Source of the DNA: CAZGUX01 sp964529305
GTDB taxonomy: Bacteria > Acidobacteriota > Terriglobia > Bryobacterales > Bryobacteraceae
Length of the DNA: 64,000 bases
Assembly (NCBI GenBank): GCA_964529305.1
Contig: CAZGUX010000212.1
Location: 29,711 to 93,710 of the forward strand
Direction: 5' to 3'
Position numbers and translations under genes: made by a program. This document shows, piece after piece, positions 16,389 through 25,582 of the stretch; the first letter of the stretch is position 1; each line of letters starts with the position of its first letter. The notes under the pieces were generated by a model that had not been told where the DNA came from, searched no databases, and saw only the letters and a list, made by a program, of their open reading frames with translations.

Positions 16389-17666
16389 TCAGCGGTTGTG
16401 CAACCCGGCGATCTCGGTGGCGAGCCGGAGAGGGATCGCGGGAATCCGGCCCAGGACCCGCAGGACGGCATTGCGCATCGCCCTTCCGCGAGGAGTGCCG
16501 AGCGTCGCCATCCGCGTCATCCGGTCGGTAAACGCCACCACCCGTTCCGCCACCGGCCGTCGAATCTGCTCGTACTGATCCAGGTGGCTGTCCTCAACCC
16601 TCCCCGTGAGGACCGCCGCCAGACGGTGGCCGAGGGCGACCGCGTCCTGGATCCCGGTGTTCATTCCCTGGCCGCCGGCCGGGCTGTGAACGTGCGCCGC
16701 GTCGCCGGCCAGCAGGATCCGCCCCAAGCGATAGCGATCGGCCAACCGGTGGTGCACCCGGAAGCGGGAACTCCAGACGATCTCGTCGACCCGGGCCGGC
16801 GAGGCCGCGGGCCCGCGGGTGTCGAGCAACCGCTGCACGTCTTGGATGCCGGGGTGCTCCGGCGCGTGATCCATGGTGGCCACCACACGGTGCCGGCCGC
16901 CCGGCAGGGGCGCCACCACCACCAGTCCGTCGGGCGAGAAGAACAGCATCACTTCATTGGAAGGCAAAGTCCAGCTCATCCGGACATCCGCCAGCACGAA
17001 CGACTGCTCGTAGGCATCGCCAGCGAACCGGATGCCGGCGCGCTCGCGCACGGCGCTATGCATGCCGTCCGCGCCCACCAGGTATCGGGCGCGGATCGTG
17101 TGGGACTGCCCGTCCTCGGCCGCAATCGTGACCGAAACACCGTCCCCGTCCTGCCGCAGGCCGGTCACGGCATAGGGACGGTGCACATCGCCGCCCAGTT
17201 CGCGAAGCCTGCCCAGCAGGATCCTTTCGGTCACGTTTTGCGGAATCATCAGCGTGTAGGGATACCGGGTGGGCAGGCGGTCGAACGGCATGGTGGCCAG
17301 CACGCGGTCGCGTTCCCGGACGGTGAATCGGGGCACGATGTGGCCTTCGGCGTGTAAGCGGCCGGTGACCCCAAGTTCTTCAAGCACTTCGAGGGTCCGG
17401 GCGTGGACCACGGCGGCGCGCGAGGTGTTGGCGCCCTCGGCGAACCGGTCGAGGAGCACGAACGGGACTCGCTCCGCCGCGAGCACACAGGCAAGAGACA
17501 GACCCGTGGGTCCGGCGCCGGCGATCACGACGCCGGTCTCGCTGGGTAGGGAATTCCTTACCGCCGCCCCGGACTGGGCGAGGTTGGGAAATTGGGGACC
17601 TCCGCCGGCGATCTCCGGGAGTTGCGGCTGGTGGTTGCCATCATGGCCATTTTCTTGGGCTTGCAC
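16389..17666 (-). CDS. FAD-dependent monooxygenase (PheA/TfdB type)
   Basis: The protein shows the N-terminal FAD-binding motif VVIAGAGPTGLSLA, the middle V-G-A-D-G-x-x-S-x-V-R motif (YLVGADGMHSAVRE) and the C-terminal GDAAHVHSPAGGQGMNTGIQDA motif of group A flavoprotein hydroxylases, which insert oxygen into phenols and polyketide-like aromatics using NAD(P)H. No signal peptide is needed. The start is uncertain: AGGAGAG at 17670-17676 is followed by GTG at 17666 in this frame, but also by an ATG at 17668 in another frame that encodes a 36-codon reading ending near the first FAD motif. The frame goes up to 17708. Convergent with the hydrolase gene. Confidence 0.82.
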   Translation of the reverse strand: MQAQENGHDGNHQPQLPEIAGGGPQFPNLAQSGAAVRNSLPSETGVVIAGAGPTGLSLACVLAAERVPFVLLDRFAEGANTSRAAVVHARTLEVLEELGVTGRLHAEGHIVPRFTVRERDRVLATMPFDRLPTRYPYTLMIPQNVTERILLGRLRELGGDVHRPYAVTGLRQDGDGVSVTIAAEDGQSHTIRARYLVGADGMHSAVRERAGIRFAGDAYEQSFVLADVRMSWTLPSNEVMLFFSPDGLVVVAPLPGGRHRVVATMDHAPEHPGIQDVQRLLDTRGPAASPARVDEIVWSSRFRVHHRLADRYRLGRILLAGDAAHVHSPAGGQGMNTGIQDAVALGHRLAAVLTGRVEDSHLDQYEQIRRPVAERVVAFTDRMTRMATLGTPRGRAMRNAVLRVLGRIPAIPLRLATEIAGLHNR

Positions 17667-17740
17667 ATTCTCTCCTGTCAGAATCAGAATGCGCCATACG
17701 GGAGGCAAACCCTAGTGAGGGGACGTTAGGCCGCCGTGAG

Positions 17741-19567
17741 CTAACGGCCGGACGCCGCTCGGGGGCTCGACAGATTGAGCTGGCCCAGAAGCTCGGCATA
17801 GCCGGACAGGGTCCGGAGGGGTTCGTAGAACGGATCAACCTTCAGAAAGCACGCGAAGACGGCGCGGTCGGCAATCGCCCGGCGGAGGCTCTCCACGGCG
17901 CTGGGGAAATCGCCCGAACCCACGTACGCGTAAGCGTTTGCCAAGGGCGTCACGTAGGCCTTTTCAGCCATTGCCTCGAGCCGGCGGAGACCTTCCCGCC
18001 CCGCCAGTTGGTTCCCCAGACGAAACTGAGCGGCGGCCAGCAGTCCGATGTGGAGGGCGATCGGAATGCGGTCCAGATTGCGGGAGAGGACCTCGACCGC
18101 ACGCGCATGATCTCCCCGCCGGAACAGCATCAGGGCCAGCACGAAGCGGCCGTCGATGTAGTCGGGTTCGGTCGCGAAGCAGGAATCGATTTGGGCGGAC
18201 GCGCGTGCGTCGTCCCCCTGCAGATAGTGGACGTAGGCCATGCGCGCGTGATCGGCCGCGGCCAGCGGGTTCAACGTAATGGCTCTGGACAATTCCGCCT
18301 CCGCATCGGCCAGGCGGCCCTGCATTGCCAGAACCATGGCATGCCAGGAGCGCGGAACCGAGTTGGCCGGCTGCAGCGCCGTCGCGCGTAGGAAGCACTG
18401 CTCCCCCCGCTCCCAGTCGTAGTCCCAATGAGAGTGGATTCCGCCGAGAACGGCCCATCCTTCGGAGGAGTCGGGGTCCAGGCGAACGGCCTGTTCGGCG
18501 TTCCGCCGGGTCTCCTCCCGGACCTCCTGGCCCGACACGACCCCGAACAAAGACAAGGCGGCGTTCGCCGTGGCGATTCCGGCGTAGGGCGCGGCGTAGC
18601 CGGGATACACCTGCGTGAGTTCGCGGAACTGGGCCAGCGCTACGTAGAGGCCACCGAGGTTCTGCTGGTTCAACAGGAACATGGCCTTCAGAAACCGCGT
18701 GTAGGCATCGAGGCTGGGAGGGTGGCCTCCTCCGCCGCGATGGGCGCGGGACGGAAGCCGGACCCTGAGCTGGCGAGCGATGGCGTTGGAGAGGTCTTCC
18801 TGAATGGCGAACACGTCACTCAGCTCCCGACGGTACGTTTCAGACCAGAGATGGACTCCGCTGGCCGCGTCGATGGCCTGCGCCGTGATGCGGAGTTGGT
18901 TGCCCGACTTCCGGACGCTCCCCTCCACAACCACATTCGCCCCGAGAAGCCTGCCCACCTCCCGCAGGTCCATCGCCTTGCCTTTGAACTGGAAGGCCGA
19001 CGTGCGAGCGACCACGCTCAGACTGTCTACAGACGCGAGCGCGTTGATGATCTCCTCGGTGATACCGTCGCAGAAGTAGTCCTGGTCAGGCTCCGGGCTC
19101 ATGTTGACGAAGGGCAGAACGGCAACCGTGACGCGGGCGGGTGGGTCGCCGGCCGCATCCGGGGGCGGCGTGGGAACGGAAGGCCTGTTGTCCGGAGTGT
19201 GCGCGCAGAACAGGGGCACGTAGCTGCCGGGCCGAAGGCCGATCAGAACCGGGTCCCGGCTCCCCGGGCCTTCGTAATAGGCTTTCAGCTTGGTACGGAG
19301 GCGGCGGGCTTCCACGCGAACAATGGAATCGACACTGGGATTGTATTGCTCGCTCCGGTCGAAGACTTCCAGGGCGATGACGAACTCCTTCAATCCGTCG
19401 AGGTTATTGTCCAGGGTCCTCTCGACGACGAAGCGCAGGAAGCGGCATAGGCGCTGCGAGGGCACAAAGACCTCGCTCGACAAAATGCGGGACAACTGCA
19501 GGCGCACGTTCTCGGCCGAGACGGATTGGGTGTCCTGGCTTTCCCCGCCGGCGCCGTGCATCGACAC
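17741..19567 (-). CDS. TolB-like / TPR protein with an N-terminal regulatory-type domain
   Basis: The 608-residue protein has three parts. Residues about 15-115 (LSRILSSEVFVPSQRLCRFLRFVVE... SVDSIVRVEARRLRTKLKAYY) form a helical module found at the start of many acidobacterial signalling-type TPR proteins. Residues about 145-270 contain the TolB-like/FlgO-like fold (VAVLPFVNMSPEPDQDYFCDGITEEIINAL and VEGSVRKSGNQLRITAQAIDA). The rest is TPR repeats. Such proteins, relatives of the CadC-type and adenylate-cyclase-associated families, are thought to be regulators or scaffolds, but no DNA-binding wing or cyclase domain is clear here. The start could be GTG 19567 or ATG 19561. It lies 33 bases downstream of the MDR dehydrogenase stop and reads the same way. 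Confidence 0.7.
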   Translation of the reverse strand: MSMHGAGGESQDTQSVSAENVRLQLSRILSSEVFVPSQRLCRFLRFVVERTLDNNLDGLKEFVIALEVFDRSEQYNPSVDSIVRVEARRLRTKLKAYYEGPGSRDPVLIGLRPGSYVPLFCAHTPDNRPSVPTPPPDAAGDPPARVTVAVLPFVNMSPEPDQDYFCDGITEEIINALASVDSLSVVARTSAFQFKGKAMDLREVGRLLGANVVVEGSVRKSGNQLRITAQAIDAASGVHLWSETYRRELSDVFAIQEDLSNAIARQLRVRLPSRAHRGGGGHPPSLDAYTRFLKAMFLLNQQNLGGLYVALAQFRELTQVYPGYAAPYAGIATANAALSLFGVVSGQEVREETRRNAEQAVRLDPDSSEGWAVLGGIHSHWDYDWERGEQCFLRATALQPANSVPRSWHAMVLAMQGRLADAEAELSRAITLNPLAAADHARMAYVHYLQGDDARASAQIDSCFATEPDYIDGRFVLALMLFRRGDHARAVEVLSRNLDRIPIALHIGLLAAAQFRLGNQLAGREGLRRLEAMAEKAYVTPLANAYAYVGSGDFPSAVESLRRAIADRAVFACFLKVDPFYEPLRTLSGYAELLGQLNLSSPRAASGR

Positions 19568-19600
19568 AGGTTAGCGCCGGGATGGTTCGTCTTTCAACGT

Positions 19601-20635
19601 TCACGCGCTTCGCCAGTCGAAGATCACGCCCAGCATGGACTTCTCGCGGTGGTACGCCATCTCGTAGGCTTTGGCGATGTCCGTGTACGGAAAGCGATGG
19701 GTGATCAATCGCTTCGGCTCCAGCCGGCCCGCGGCCATCAGCGACAGCACGTGCGCCGCGTTGACGTCGGGCGCATATCGGCTCTGAATGACGCCGGAAG
19801 TCTCACCACCATTTGGATACAAGTACCCGGCGGGCCCGCAGACCGCGATCAGCGAGATGCCTTTGATGTAGAAATTCTGCATCGACAGCGGGTTGAAGTC
19901 GAGAGGGGCTTCCCCGCGGCCGAGCAGGCTGACGATCGCGACGCGGCCGTTGGTCCGCACGATCTCCACCGCGGTGCGGTAGGCAGGCCACGGGTTGGCC
20001 GTGAGGATCACCAGGTCGATGCCCGCGCCATCGGTGAACGCCTCCAACCGCGAGCCGAGATCGGGATCGTCCGAAGAAAAGGCGACGTCCGCGCCCATGC
20101 TTTTGGCCATTTCCAGCCGAATCGGGCTATTTCCGATCGCGGCGACCCGTCCACCGAACAGGGGGCCCAGGGCGACCGCTCCCAGGCCGAGCACGCCCAG
20201 GCCCACCACCGCGACGTTCTCGCCCGGACGAAACTGGCCTTTGTGATAGCAGTGCGCGCTCAACCCGTACAGGTGCGCCCACACGGCATCTTCATCATCG
20301 ACGCCGTCGGGCACCTTCACCAGACTGGCGGATTCGGCCGTCACGTATTCGGACTGATGCGGTTGACGGGTGACGATGCGGTCGCCCGGGCGAACGCGCG
20401 TGACGGCACTTCCCACCCGGCGGACGATTCCGAGGTTGCTGTCGCCCACCCATCGGGGGTAATCGGGCGCGGTGGGCACGCGCTCGGCACCCTCGTAGTT
20501 TCCGCGGTCGGTCCCAATCTTGAGGGCCGAGATCCGGGTTTCGACAAAGATCTCGTTGGGCGCCAGTTCGCTCGATGGGAGGGCTTGTTCCTCGATGCGC
20601 AGGTCGCGGGGGCCGTGAAGGATTGCAATTTTCAT
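19601..20635 (-). CDS. Medium-chain dehydrogenase/reductase family protein without zinc ligands
   Basis: From ATG at 20635 the protein (344 aa) has the MDR fold: a GroES-like N-terminal half and a Rossmann half with the nucleotide motif VVGLGVLGLGAV. The catalytic-zinc motif G-H-E is replaced by G-D-S-N in WVGDSNLGIV, the expected first ligand cysteine is absent (KIGTDRGNYEG), and the four-cysteine structural-zinc lobe is missing. It therefore resembles zinc-independent members that act on sugar or other carbonyl compounds. It is the last gene of a four-gene minus-strand series with an oxidoreductase (20674) and a propeller lipoprotein (21756). A sugar-oxidation role is inferred from that context. 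Confidence 0.75.
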   Translation of the reverse strand: MKIAILHGPRDLRIEEQALPSSELAPNEIFVETRISALKIGTDRGNYEGAERVPTAPDYPRWVGDSNLGIVRRVGSAVTRVRPGDRIVTRQPHQSEYVTAESASLVKVPDGVDDEDAVWAHLYGLSAHCYHKGQFRPGENVAVVGLGVLGLGAVALGPLFGGRVAAIGNSPIRLEMAKSMGADVAFSSDDPDLGSRLEAFTDGAGIDLVILTANPWPAYRTAVEIVRTNGRVAIVSLLGRGEAPLDFNPLSMQNFYIKGISLIAVCGPAGYLYPNGGETSGVIQSRYAPDVNAAHVLSLMAAGRLEPKRLITHRFPYTDIAKAYEMAYHREKSMLGVIFDWRSA

Positions 20636-20673
20636 GAGGGTTTCTTTTCGTAAGACTGGCCGGCGGATCCTTC

Positions 20674-21735
20674 CTATCGGAACATCGACGCGTCCATCCA
20701 ATCGGGACGCAGCGGCCTCGCCTGCCAGTCCACCGGGACTCCGCTCACCGGCACCAGCGATCCGCCGCGCTCCTGGTGAGAGTAATAGCCGGCGAGAAAC
20801 GTCTGGGTCTTCTTACGGATCACATCCAGGGGCTGGTAGCTTTGCCCTTCGAACGTCCGCTGCATGTCGAACAACTGGGGGGCAAAGTAGAAATAGAGCG
20901 TCTCCCGCGGGTCCGGACTGCGGTCCATCACGATCGACTCGCTTCCCTTATCACCCATGACGTTGAGATAGAGGTAGTGGTTCCCGACCACTCCGTGCAG
21001 CGAGGCGAGAAACGGCGGTTGCCCTTCCCACCCGCTGAACAGCATCGTCTCCTGCAGGTACCGCGCTTTACGGTCGTCGTCGGTCACGAGCGAGATCTTG
21101 TCGACGTCGTAGCCGAGCGCGCGCAGAATGAACCACTGGATGTGGAAGTGGCCGGGATACTCGTCGCTCCATCCGACGCCGTGAACCGCCTTGATCACTC
21201 CGACGTTCCGCAGCCGTTCTTTCAAGTACGAGGCCTGGTAGTAGTGCTCCTGAACGCTGGTGGCCATCAGGGGCGTACCGTGCTTGGCCGCCAGGTTCAA
21301 GGTGAAATCGATGTCGCGAAGCCGGTAGCTGAAGGGGCGGCTCAAGTACGTGGGAATGCGCGCTTCCACGTACGGCCTGGCCAGCAGGTGCTGCCACGGC
21401 GCCTCGTAGATTCCGCCGAAGGCAATGGCATCCACCTTGCCGGTCATGCCGTCGTACTTCGAAACGGCCTGGCAGTTCCACTTGGCGGCGAACTCGGCGG
21501 ACAACTTGGGATTCACGTCCCAACAGTGAGTGACCTCCATGTTGAGCATTCCGCCGCCCAGCTTGCCTTTGGACGACAGGATGTCCGCCCAGATTCCCCA
21601 GAACGAGTACTCTCCGACGCCCATCGCGCCCACACGGATCTTGCGCCGCCCGGCAGATGGCTCGGCCGTCCCGGCGGTCTGAGCCGCCAGGCCCGCGGCC
21701 GCCAGAGATGACAGAAGGCTGCGTCTCCCGGTCAT
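20674..21735 (-). CDS. Tat-exported Gfo/Idh/MocA-family protein
   Basis: The ATG at 21735 gives the twin-arginine leader MTGRRSLLSSLAAAGLAAQ. The mature part begins RRKIRVGAMGVGEYS, a Rossmann nucleotide motif in which the usual G-x-G-x-x-G is altered to GVGEYS. The family-typical E-K-P is replaced by the S-R-P of YLSRPFSYRL, and H-x-Q-W-F occurs in the second domain. Loss of the E-K-P lysine means classical hydride-transfer catalysis may be gone, so it could be a binding or structural relative. Spacing of 38 bases to the MDR gene and 20 bases to the upstream gene supports one transcript. It should fold in the cytoplasm before export. Confidence 0.65.
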   Translation of the reverse strand: MTGRRSLLSSLAAAGLAAQTAGTAEPSAGRRKIRVGAMGVGEYSFWGIWADILSSKGKLGGGMLNMEVTHCWDVNPKLSAEFAAKWNCQAVSKYDGMTGKVDAIAFGGIYEAPWQHLLARPYVEARIPTYLSRPFSYRLRDIDFTLNLAAKHGTPLMATSVQEHYYQASYLKERLRNVGVIKAVHGVGWSDEYPGHFHIQWFILRALGYDVDKISLVTDDDRKARYLQETMLFSGWEGQPPFLASLHGVVGNHYLYLNVMGDKGSESIVMDRSPDPRETLYFYFAPQLFDMQRTFEGQSYQPLDVIRKKTQTFLAGYYSHQERGGSLVPVSGVPVDWQARPLRPDWMDASMFR

Positions 21736-21755
21736 CACGATTCCTCGATTGTCCC

Positions 21756-23654
21756 CTAATCCATCCCGGGCGGATGGCGGAAGCCTTTGACCCGTGTCTG
21801 GATGGACCATGCCGAGCTTTCCCCGACCGAGTACATCACGTCGCCCTTGGGGCCTCCGAAGGTGCAGCTGACGGGGTATTGCGGAAACCAGATCGTCCCC
21901 ACATAGGCGCCGGTCTTCTCGAAGATCTGAATCCCCGTTTGGGTGGCCACATAGAGGCGGCCCTCCATGTCGACAGTCATGCCATCGGCCATCGATTGCA
22001 CGCGCTGCACGGGGTCGGCGGCGTTGAGAACCTCCGGGGTCACGTTCAACATGGCGAACTTGCGCTTGTTGGCGAGGGAGCCATCCGGTTGGACATCATA
22101 CGCCCAGACAAAGTTCTCGCCGGGCGACTTCCAGGTGTTGTTCACGTAGAACGTCTTGCCGTCGGGCGAAATCTCCACCCCGTTCGGCATGGCGTACTCG
22201 CCGGCCGCGATTACCACCTTGGCCGTGCCGTCGGGCGCCACGTAATAGACCTGCGTTCCAGGTTGGCTCTTCTGCTTTTCCGGCGTGAACTGGGGATCGG
22301 TCACGTACAACCCGCCCTTCAGGTCCATCACCAGATCGTTCGGGCCATCGATCGGTTTGCCGTTGACCTTGTCGAGCACGGTGCGCAGAACGCGCCCGCT
22401 CGACCGGTCCACCTCGATCACGCGGTGACCGAACATGTCGCAAACCAGCAGGTTTCCGTTCCGCGACGCGATGGTGCCGTTGGTCTGCATGCCCTGAGCC
22501 AGCACCTTCCACTTTCCGTCCGGCTCCATGACGAGCGTCCGGCTCTGCGCCGGACTGCCCGTCCAGTCCCCGTGTTTGTGGTCCTTGAAGAACATGTCCG
22601 AGAAGAACAACCGGCCTTTGAGCCAGGTCGGTCCTTCGGAAAACGTGAAACCCTCGGCGAGCTTGACCGGCTTCGTCCCAGGCGTGACCACATGGTCGTA
22701 GAGTGCTTGCTGTTGATCCCGTTTTTCGATGTAGTCCGGGCGTACCGGCCAGAACACGTCCAGGACGTCCGCGCCGAATTCGCTCAGCTTGGCGGAATGC
22801 ACGATGTTGCTGGGCAGGTAGATCACGCTCCGCCGTTCGCCGCTCATGGGATCGACGCGATTCACTCCGCCCTGGTCGAGCTGGCCGCGGAACGTAATCA
22901 TGAGCTGTTCCTCGGGATGCACGTGAAGCGGGAACGACGAAAGGGGATCCATGCGGATGAAGCTCAACATCGCGTTCCTGCCCCAGACAAGCTGACTGTT
23001 GGCTCCGCTTCGCCGGTAGGTTTGATTTTCGCCGGGCGGCGTCAACGGGGTCAGTTGTACCTCGTTCAGATTGGAGACCACGCCTGGTTCGAGAGACGGC
23101 TTCACTCCGTAGTCGGGAAACCGGACATTCGCGCCGGCAGGCATGCTCACTCCTGCCAGGGTCAGGTGAGCAGCGAAGACGGGCGAGTAGACCTCGACCG
23201 CCTTCAAGCCTGCCGGGCCGGCGGTGAGCGTCCTTTTCATACCCTCGGTCAAATAGAGCAGCGAGTCCTTAGTCAGCTCCAGTTTTCGGCCGTCGAGCAG
23301 GCACTCCGCCGAGCCTTCCTGAACCAGCGTGATCAGTTCACTGGTCACGGTCTGTTCCGGATAGACCGCCCCCTTCTGCATCGTCAACTGCTCGAGGAGC
23401 GCCCCCTTGCCCCACGCCAGCGTGGCCGACACGCCGGGCGCGATGGCAATCGCCGGCAGGCTCGCGCTGTCGTAGGCCTGGCCGGCATCCAGTTTCACCG
23501 GCACATCCGTGGCGGGCATGGCCCTTTGGCGCACCGGCAAACTGTTCTTCGCGATCAACTCGTCATTGGCGGACTTCCACGCCTCGCCTCCCCCTCCGCA
23601 CGAAACCAGTCCGAGAACGCTGGCAACCAGCAAGTATCGACCGAAAGCGGTCAC
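21756..23654 (-). CDS. Lipoprotein with cupin domains and an SMP-30/gluconolactonase-like beta-propeller
   Basis: The GTG at 23654 is preceded by GGAGAGG at a good distance and yields the lipoprotein leader VTAFGRYLLVASVLGLVSC, so lipidation at the cysteine is likely. Two cupin-like segments follow (E-C-L-L-D-G-R near residue 120 and the metal-ligand pattern HVHPEEQ near 240). The C-terminal half is a six-bladed propeller like SMP-30/gluconolactonase (FTFSEGPTWLKGRLFFSDM, NGTIASRNGNLLVCD, GPNDLVMDLKGGLYVTDP, MPNGVEISPDGKTFYVNNT). The family hydrolyses sugar lactones with calcium. The fusion would allow a cupin isomerase step and lactone hydrolysis in one cell-surface protein. It is co-directional with the two downstream dehydrogenase-like genes. 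The frame extends to 23891 but the lipobox decides the start. Confidence 0.78.
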   Translation of the reverse strand: MTAFGRYLLVASVLGLVSCGGGGEAWKSANDELIAKNSLPVRQRAMPATDVPVKLDAGQAYDSASLPAIAIAPGVSATLAWGKGALLEQLTMQKGAVYPEQTVTSELITLVQEGSAECLLDGRKLELTKDSLLYLTEGMKRTLTAGPAGLKAVEVYSPVFAAHLTLAGVSMPAGANVRFPDYGVKPSLEPGVVSNLNEVQLTPLTPPGENQTYRRSGANSQLVWGRNAMLSFIRMDPLSSFPLHVHPEEQLMITFRGQLDQGGVNRVDPMSGERRSVIYLPSNIVHSAKLSEFGADVLDVFWPVRPDYIEKRDQQQALYDHVVTPGTKPVKLAEGFTFSEGPTWLKGRLFFSDMFFKDHKHGDWTGSPAQSRTLVMEPDGKWKVLAQGMQTNGTIASRNGNLLVCDMFGHRVIEVDRSSGRVLRTVLDKVNGKPIDGPNDLVMDLKGGLYVTDPQFTPEKQKSQPGTQVYYVAPDGTAKVVIAAGEYAMPNGVEISPDGKTFYVNNTWKSPGENFVWAYDVQPDGSLANKRKFAMLNVTPEVLNAADPVQRVQSMADGMTVDMEGRLYVATQTGIQIFEKTGAYVGTIWFPQYPVSCTFGGPKGDVMYSVGESSAWSIQTRVKGFRHPPGMD

Positions 23655-23718
23655 GGCAATCCTCTCCTTCCAATGCTCATCTGAGATCCGATTCTTCAGG
23701 GCGAACAGAACTGGTTCT

Positions 23719-25359
23719 CTATCGCGAATATCGCAGATGAAGTTCGACAAACTGAACCACCACGGGCGGCTTGACGTGGGGGTCGCGCTCGAGGAGAACC
23801 ACCCGCACCTCATGGCTGCCGTCCCGCACCTGCTCCTGACGCAACGGCCAGACCAGCCACGACGTTTCATCCACGTCGGAAGGGTCGTCATTGAGATCCA
23901 TCGCGGCGCTGCGCACCGAGGGCCGGCCCAACTCCTTGCCGTCGAGGATGACCTTCACCTTGTCTCGCGGCGAGTAGTGCTCGAGCGCGATATGTAACTC
24001 GATCGCGCGCGCCGCCGCCGCCGATTCGTGCACGGAGACGTGAAAGCGCGGTCCCTCGCCCCCAGCGCCGCGATACAGTTCCACCGGCGTCTCGCCGAAG
24101 ATCCGGTCATGGAGATCGGCGCCGCTCCACTGGGCACCGTCCGGTGCGATATGGCGATGGAGCGACATGTATACTTTGTCCGTCCCACTTAGGGTCTCAC
24201 GAGACCCGATGGAGGTCAGAAGGTCGCGCCGCGTGCGCTCGTTGCCGTGCCAGTTGAATACATATAGGCCGTCGGCCCCGCGCGCCCAATAGCCTTGAGC
24301 GGCGGCCCGCACCCAGGCCCGGTTCCACTCGGCGTCCGGCATCAACCCCTTGTGATCACCCCAGAAACCGCCGTCAAAGCCCGGATAGAAGCGGATCGGC
24401 GACTTTTCGAGCAACCGCCGGAACCCTTCCACGTCAACGCCCGGATCGGTGCCCGCGCCGCCTCCGGCGATCATCAGATCGCACAGTTTTTCGTCGACCC
24501 AAACGGGAAGGTCGTAGCCGATCCGGCGGCTGGACTCGAGCGTGGTCGCCACGCGAACGGCCAGATAGAACGGCCGCCCGCGCTCCCGCCCGATCTGATC
24601 GGTCATGCGGCGAACCGCCCGCTGGAGGTCGGTCAGGACATACCGCAGCCGGTAGGCATCGTTCAGCGGCAGGTGGTAGGCGTGCCGCTGCCAATCGAGC
24701 TCGATGCCGTCCCAGTCGGCTAACCGGGCCACCTCGGCGATGTGCTCGAAGCGGTGCTGCCGTACTTCCGGAATAGCCATGTTCCAACTGGCCGCGAACC
24801 ACTTTGGCGCGTTCTTAGGCCCCAGGCACCACTCCGGATGCTCCTTGCGCATGCGCGTGAGTCCCGGCATCACGGCCTTGGGCATCTCTTCGAGTTGAAG
24901 GCCATTGAAGTGGTTATCGTTCATCCGCACGGAAGCCCACACCGCCATCTTGAGTTCCCGTCCGCGCTTGACCATGGCGGCATAGGGATTCTCGCCGCGA
25001 TCGATCATGGCGCGCACACTCTCGTTATGGCGCATGGAATTGACCGAATCGTAGACGCGGTTCTCCGTGTCGCCGGCGAACTCCATTCGCGTCGGACGCC
25101 ACTTGGCCTCGTGCTCGCCGATACACCAGAAGTGGGCATCCACTTGGGTATTCTTCATCGGAGCGTAGGTCTTGTCGAGAAACTGTTCGAGGGTCTGCGG
25201 GTACTCCGAGTAGCCGTGCGGCGCTCCGTCCCAGTTGTAGATGATGCGATAGGCTGGCGGCCGGGCGCCCGCGCCCGGAGCGGTTTGCGAGCGAGAGTGC
25301 GAGTTCAGCAAAGCCGCGGCCGCACTCGAGCGGAACAAGGATCGTCTGGTAGAAATCAG
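23719..25359 (-). CDS. Tat-exported GHL10-like TIM-barrel protein (paralog 1)
   Basis: The protein shows the features of GHL10/DUF187-like glycosidase-type barrels: HPEWCLG near residue 170, WDGIELDWQRHAYHLPL with the D-x-x-E-L-D/W catalytic-type strand, W-A-R-G-A-D-G-L-Y-V-F-N-W-H near the barrel end, and a C-terminal beta-sandwich (VKVILDGKELG ... VRVVLLERDP) that may bind carbohydrate. Its relatives here are 25583-27271 and 31025-32542. The start is a puzzle: the leader STRRSLFRSSAAAALL carries the twin arginines upstream of the first TTG (25338), so I place the start at CTG 25359. An alternative ATG at 25408 lies in another frame across a run of seven C (25367-25373), so a frameshift or sequencing error is possible. 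Confidence 0.7.
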   Translation of the reverse strand: MISTRRSLFRSSAAAALLNSHSRSQTAPGAGARPPAYRIIYNWDGAPHGYSEYPQTLEQFLDKTYAPMKNTQVDAHFWCIGEHEAKWRPTRMEFAGDTENRVYDSVNSMRHNESVRAMIDRGENPYAAMVKRGRELKMAVWASVRMNDNHFNGLQLEEMPKAVMPGLTRMRKEHPEWCLGPKNAPKWFAASWNMAIPEVRQHRFEHIAEVARLADWDGIELDWQRHAYHLPLNDAYRLRYVLTDLQRAVRRMTDQIGRERGRPFYLAVRVATTLESSRRIGYDLPVWVDEKLCDLMIAGGGAGTDPGVDVEGFRRLLEKSPIRFYPGFDGGFWGDHKGLMPDAEWNRAWVRAAAQGYWARGADGLYVFNWHGNERTRRDLLTSIGSRETLSGTDKVYMSLHRHIAPDGAQWSGADLHDRIFGETPVELYRGAGGEGPRFHVSVHESAAAARAIELHIALEHYSPRDKVKVILDGKELGRPSVRSAAMDLNDDPSDVDETSWLVWPLRQEQVRDGSHEVRVVLLERDPHVKPPVVVQFVELHLRYSR

Positions 25360-25582
25360 CTTCGCGCCCCCCCTGGAAGCGTACCTTGCGAGCCCAAAAG
25401 GATTTCATGTCCGCACTCGACCGGCGGACACACCTTGACGAAAGGCCAGCCAATAAAATATACATGACCACAAGCCAGGCTGTGGGAGGCCTCCGGACGA
25501 AGCGGAGTAAACCGGCGGATCGCCGGCGCATCGAAGCGCGCCGAACGCCCGCCGGGGCAGGGACGAAAGGAAGCTTTCGCGC

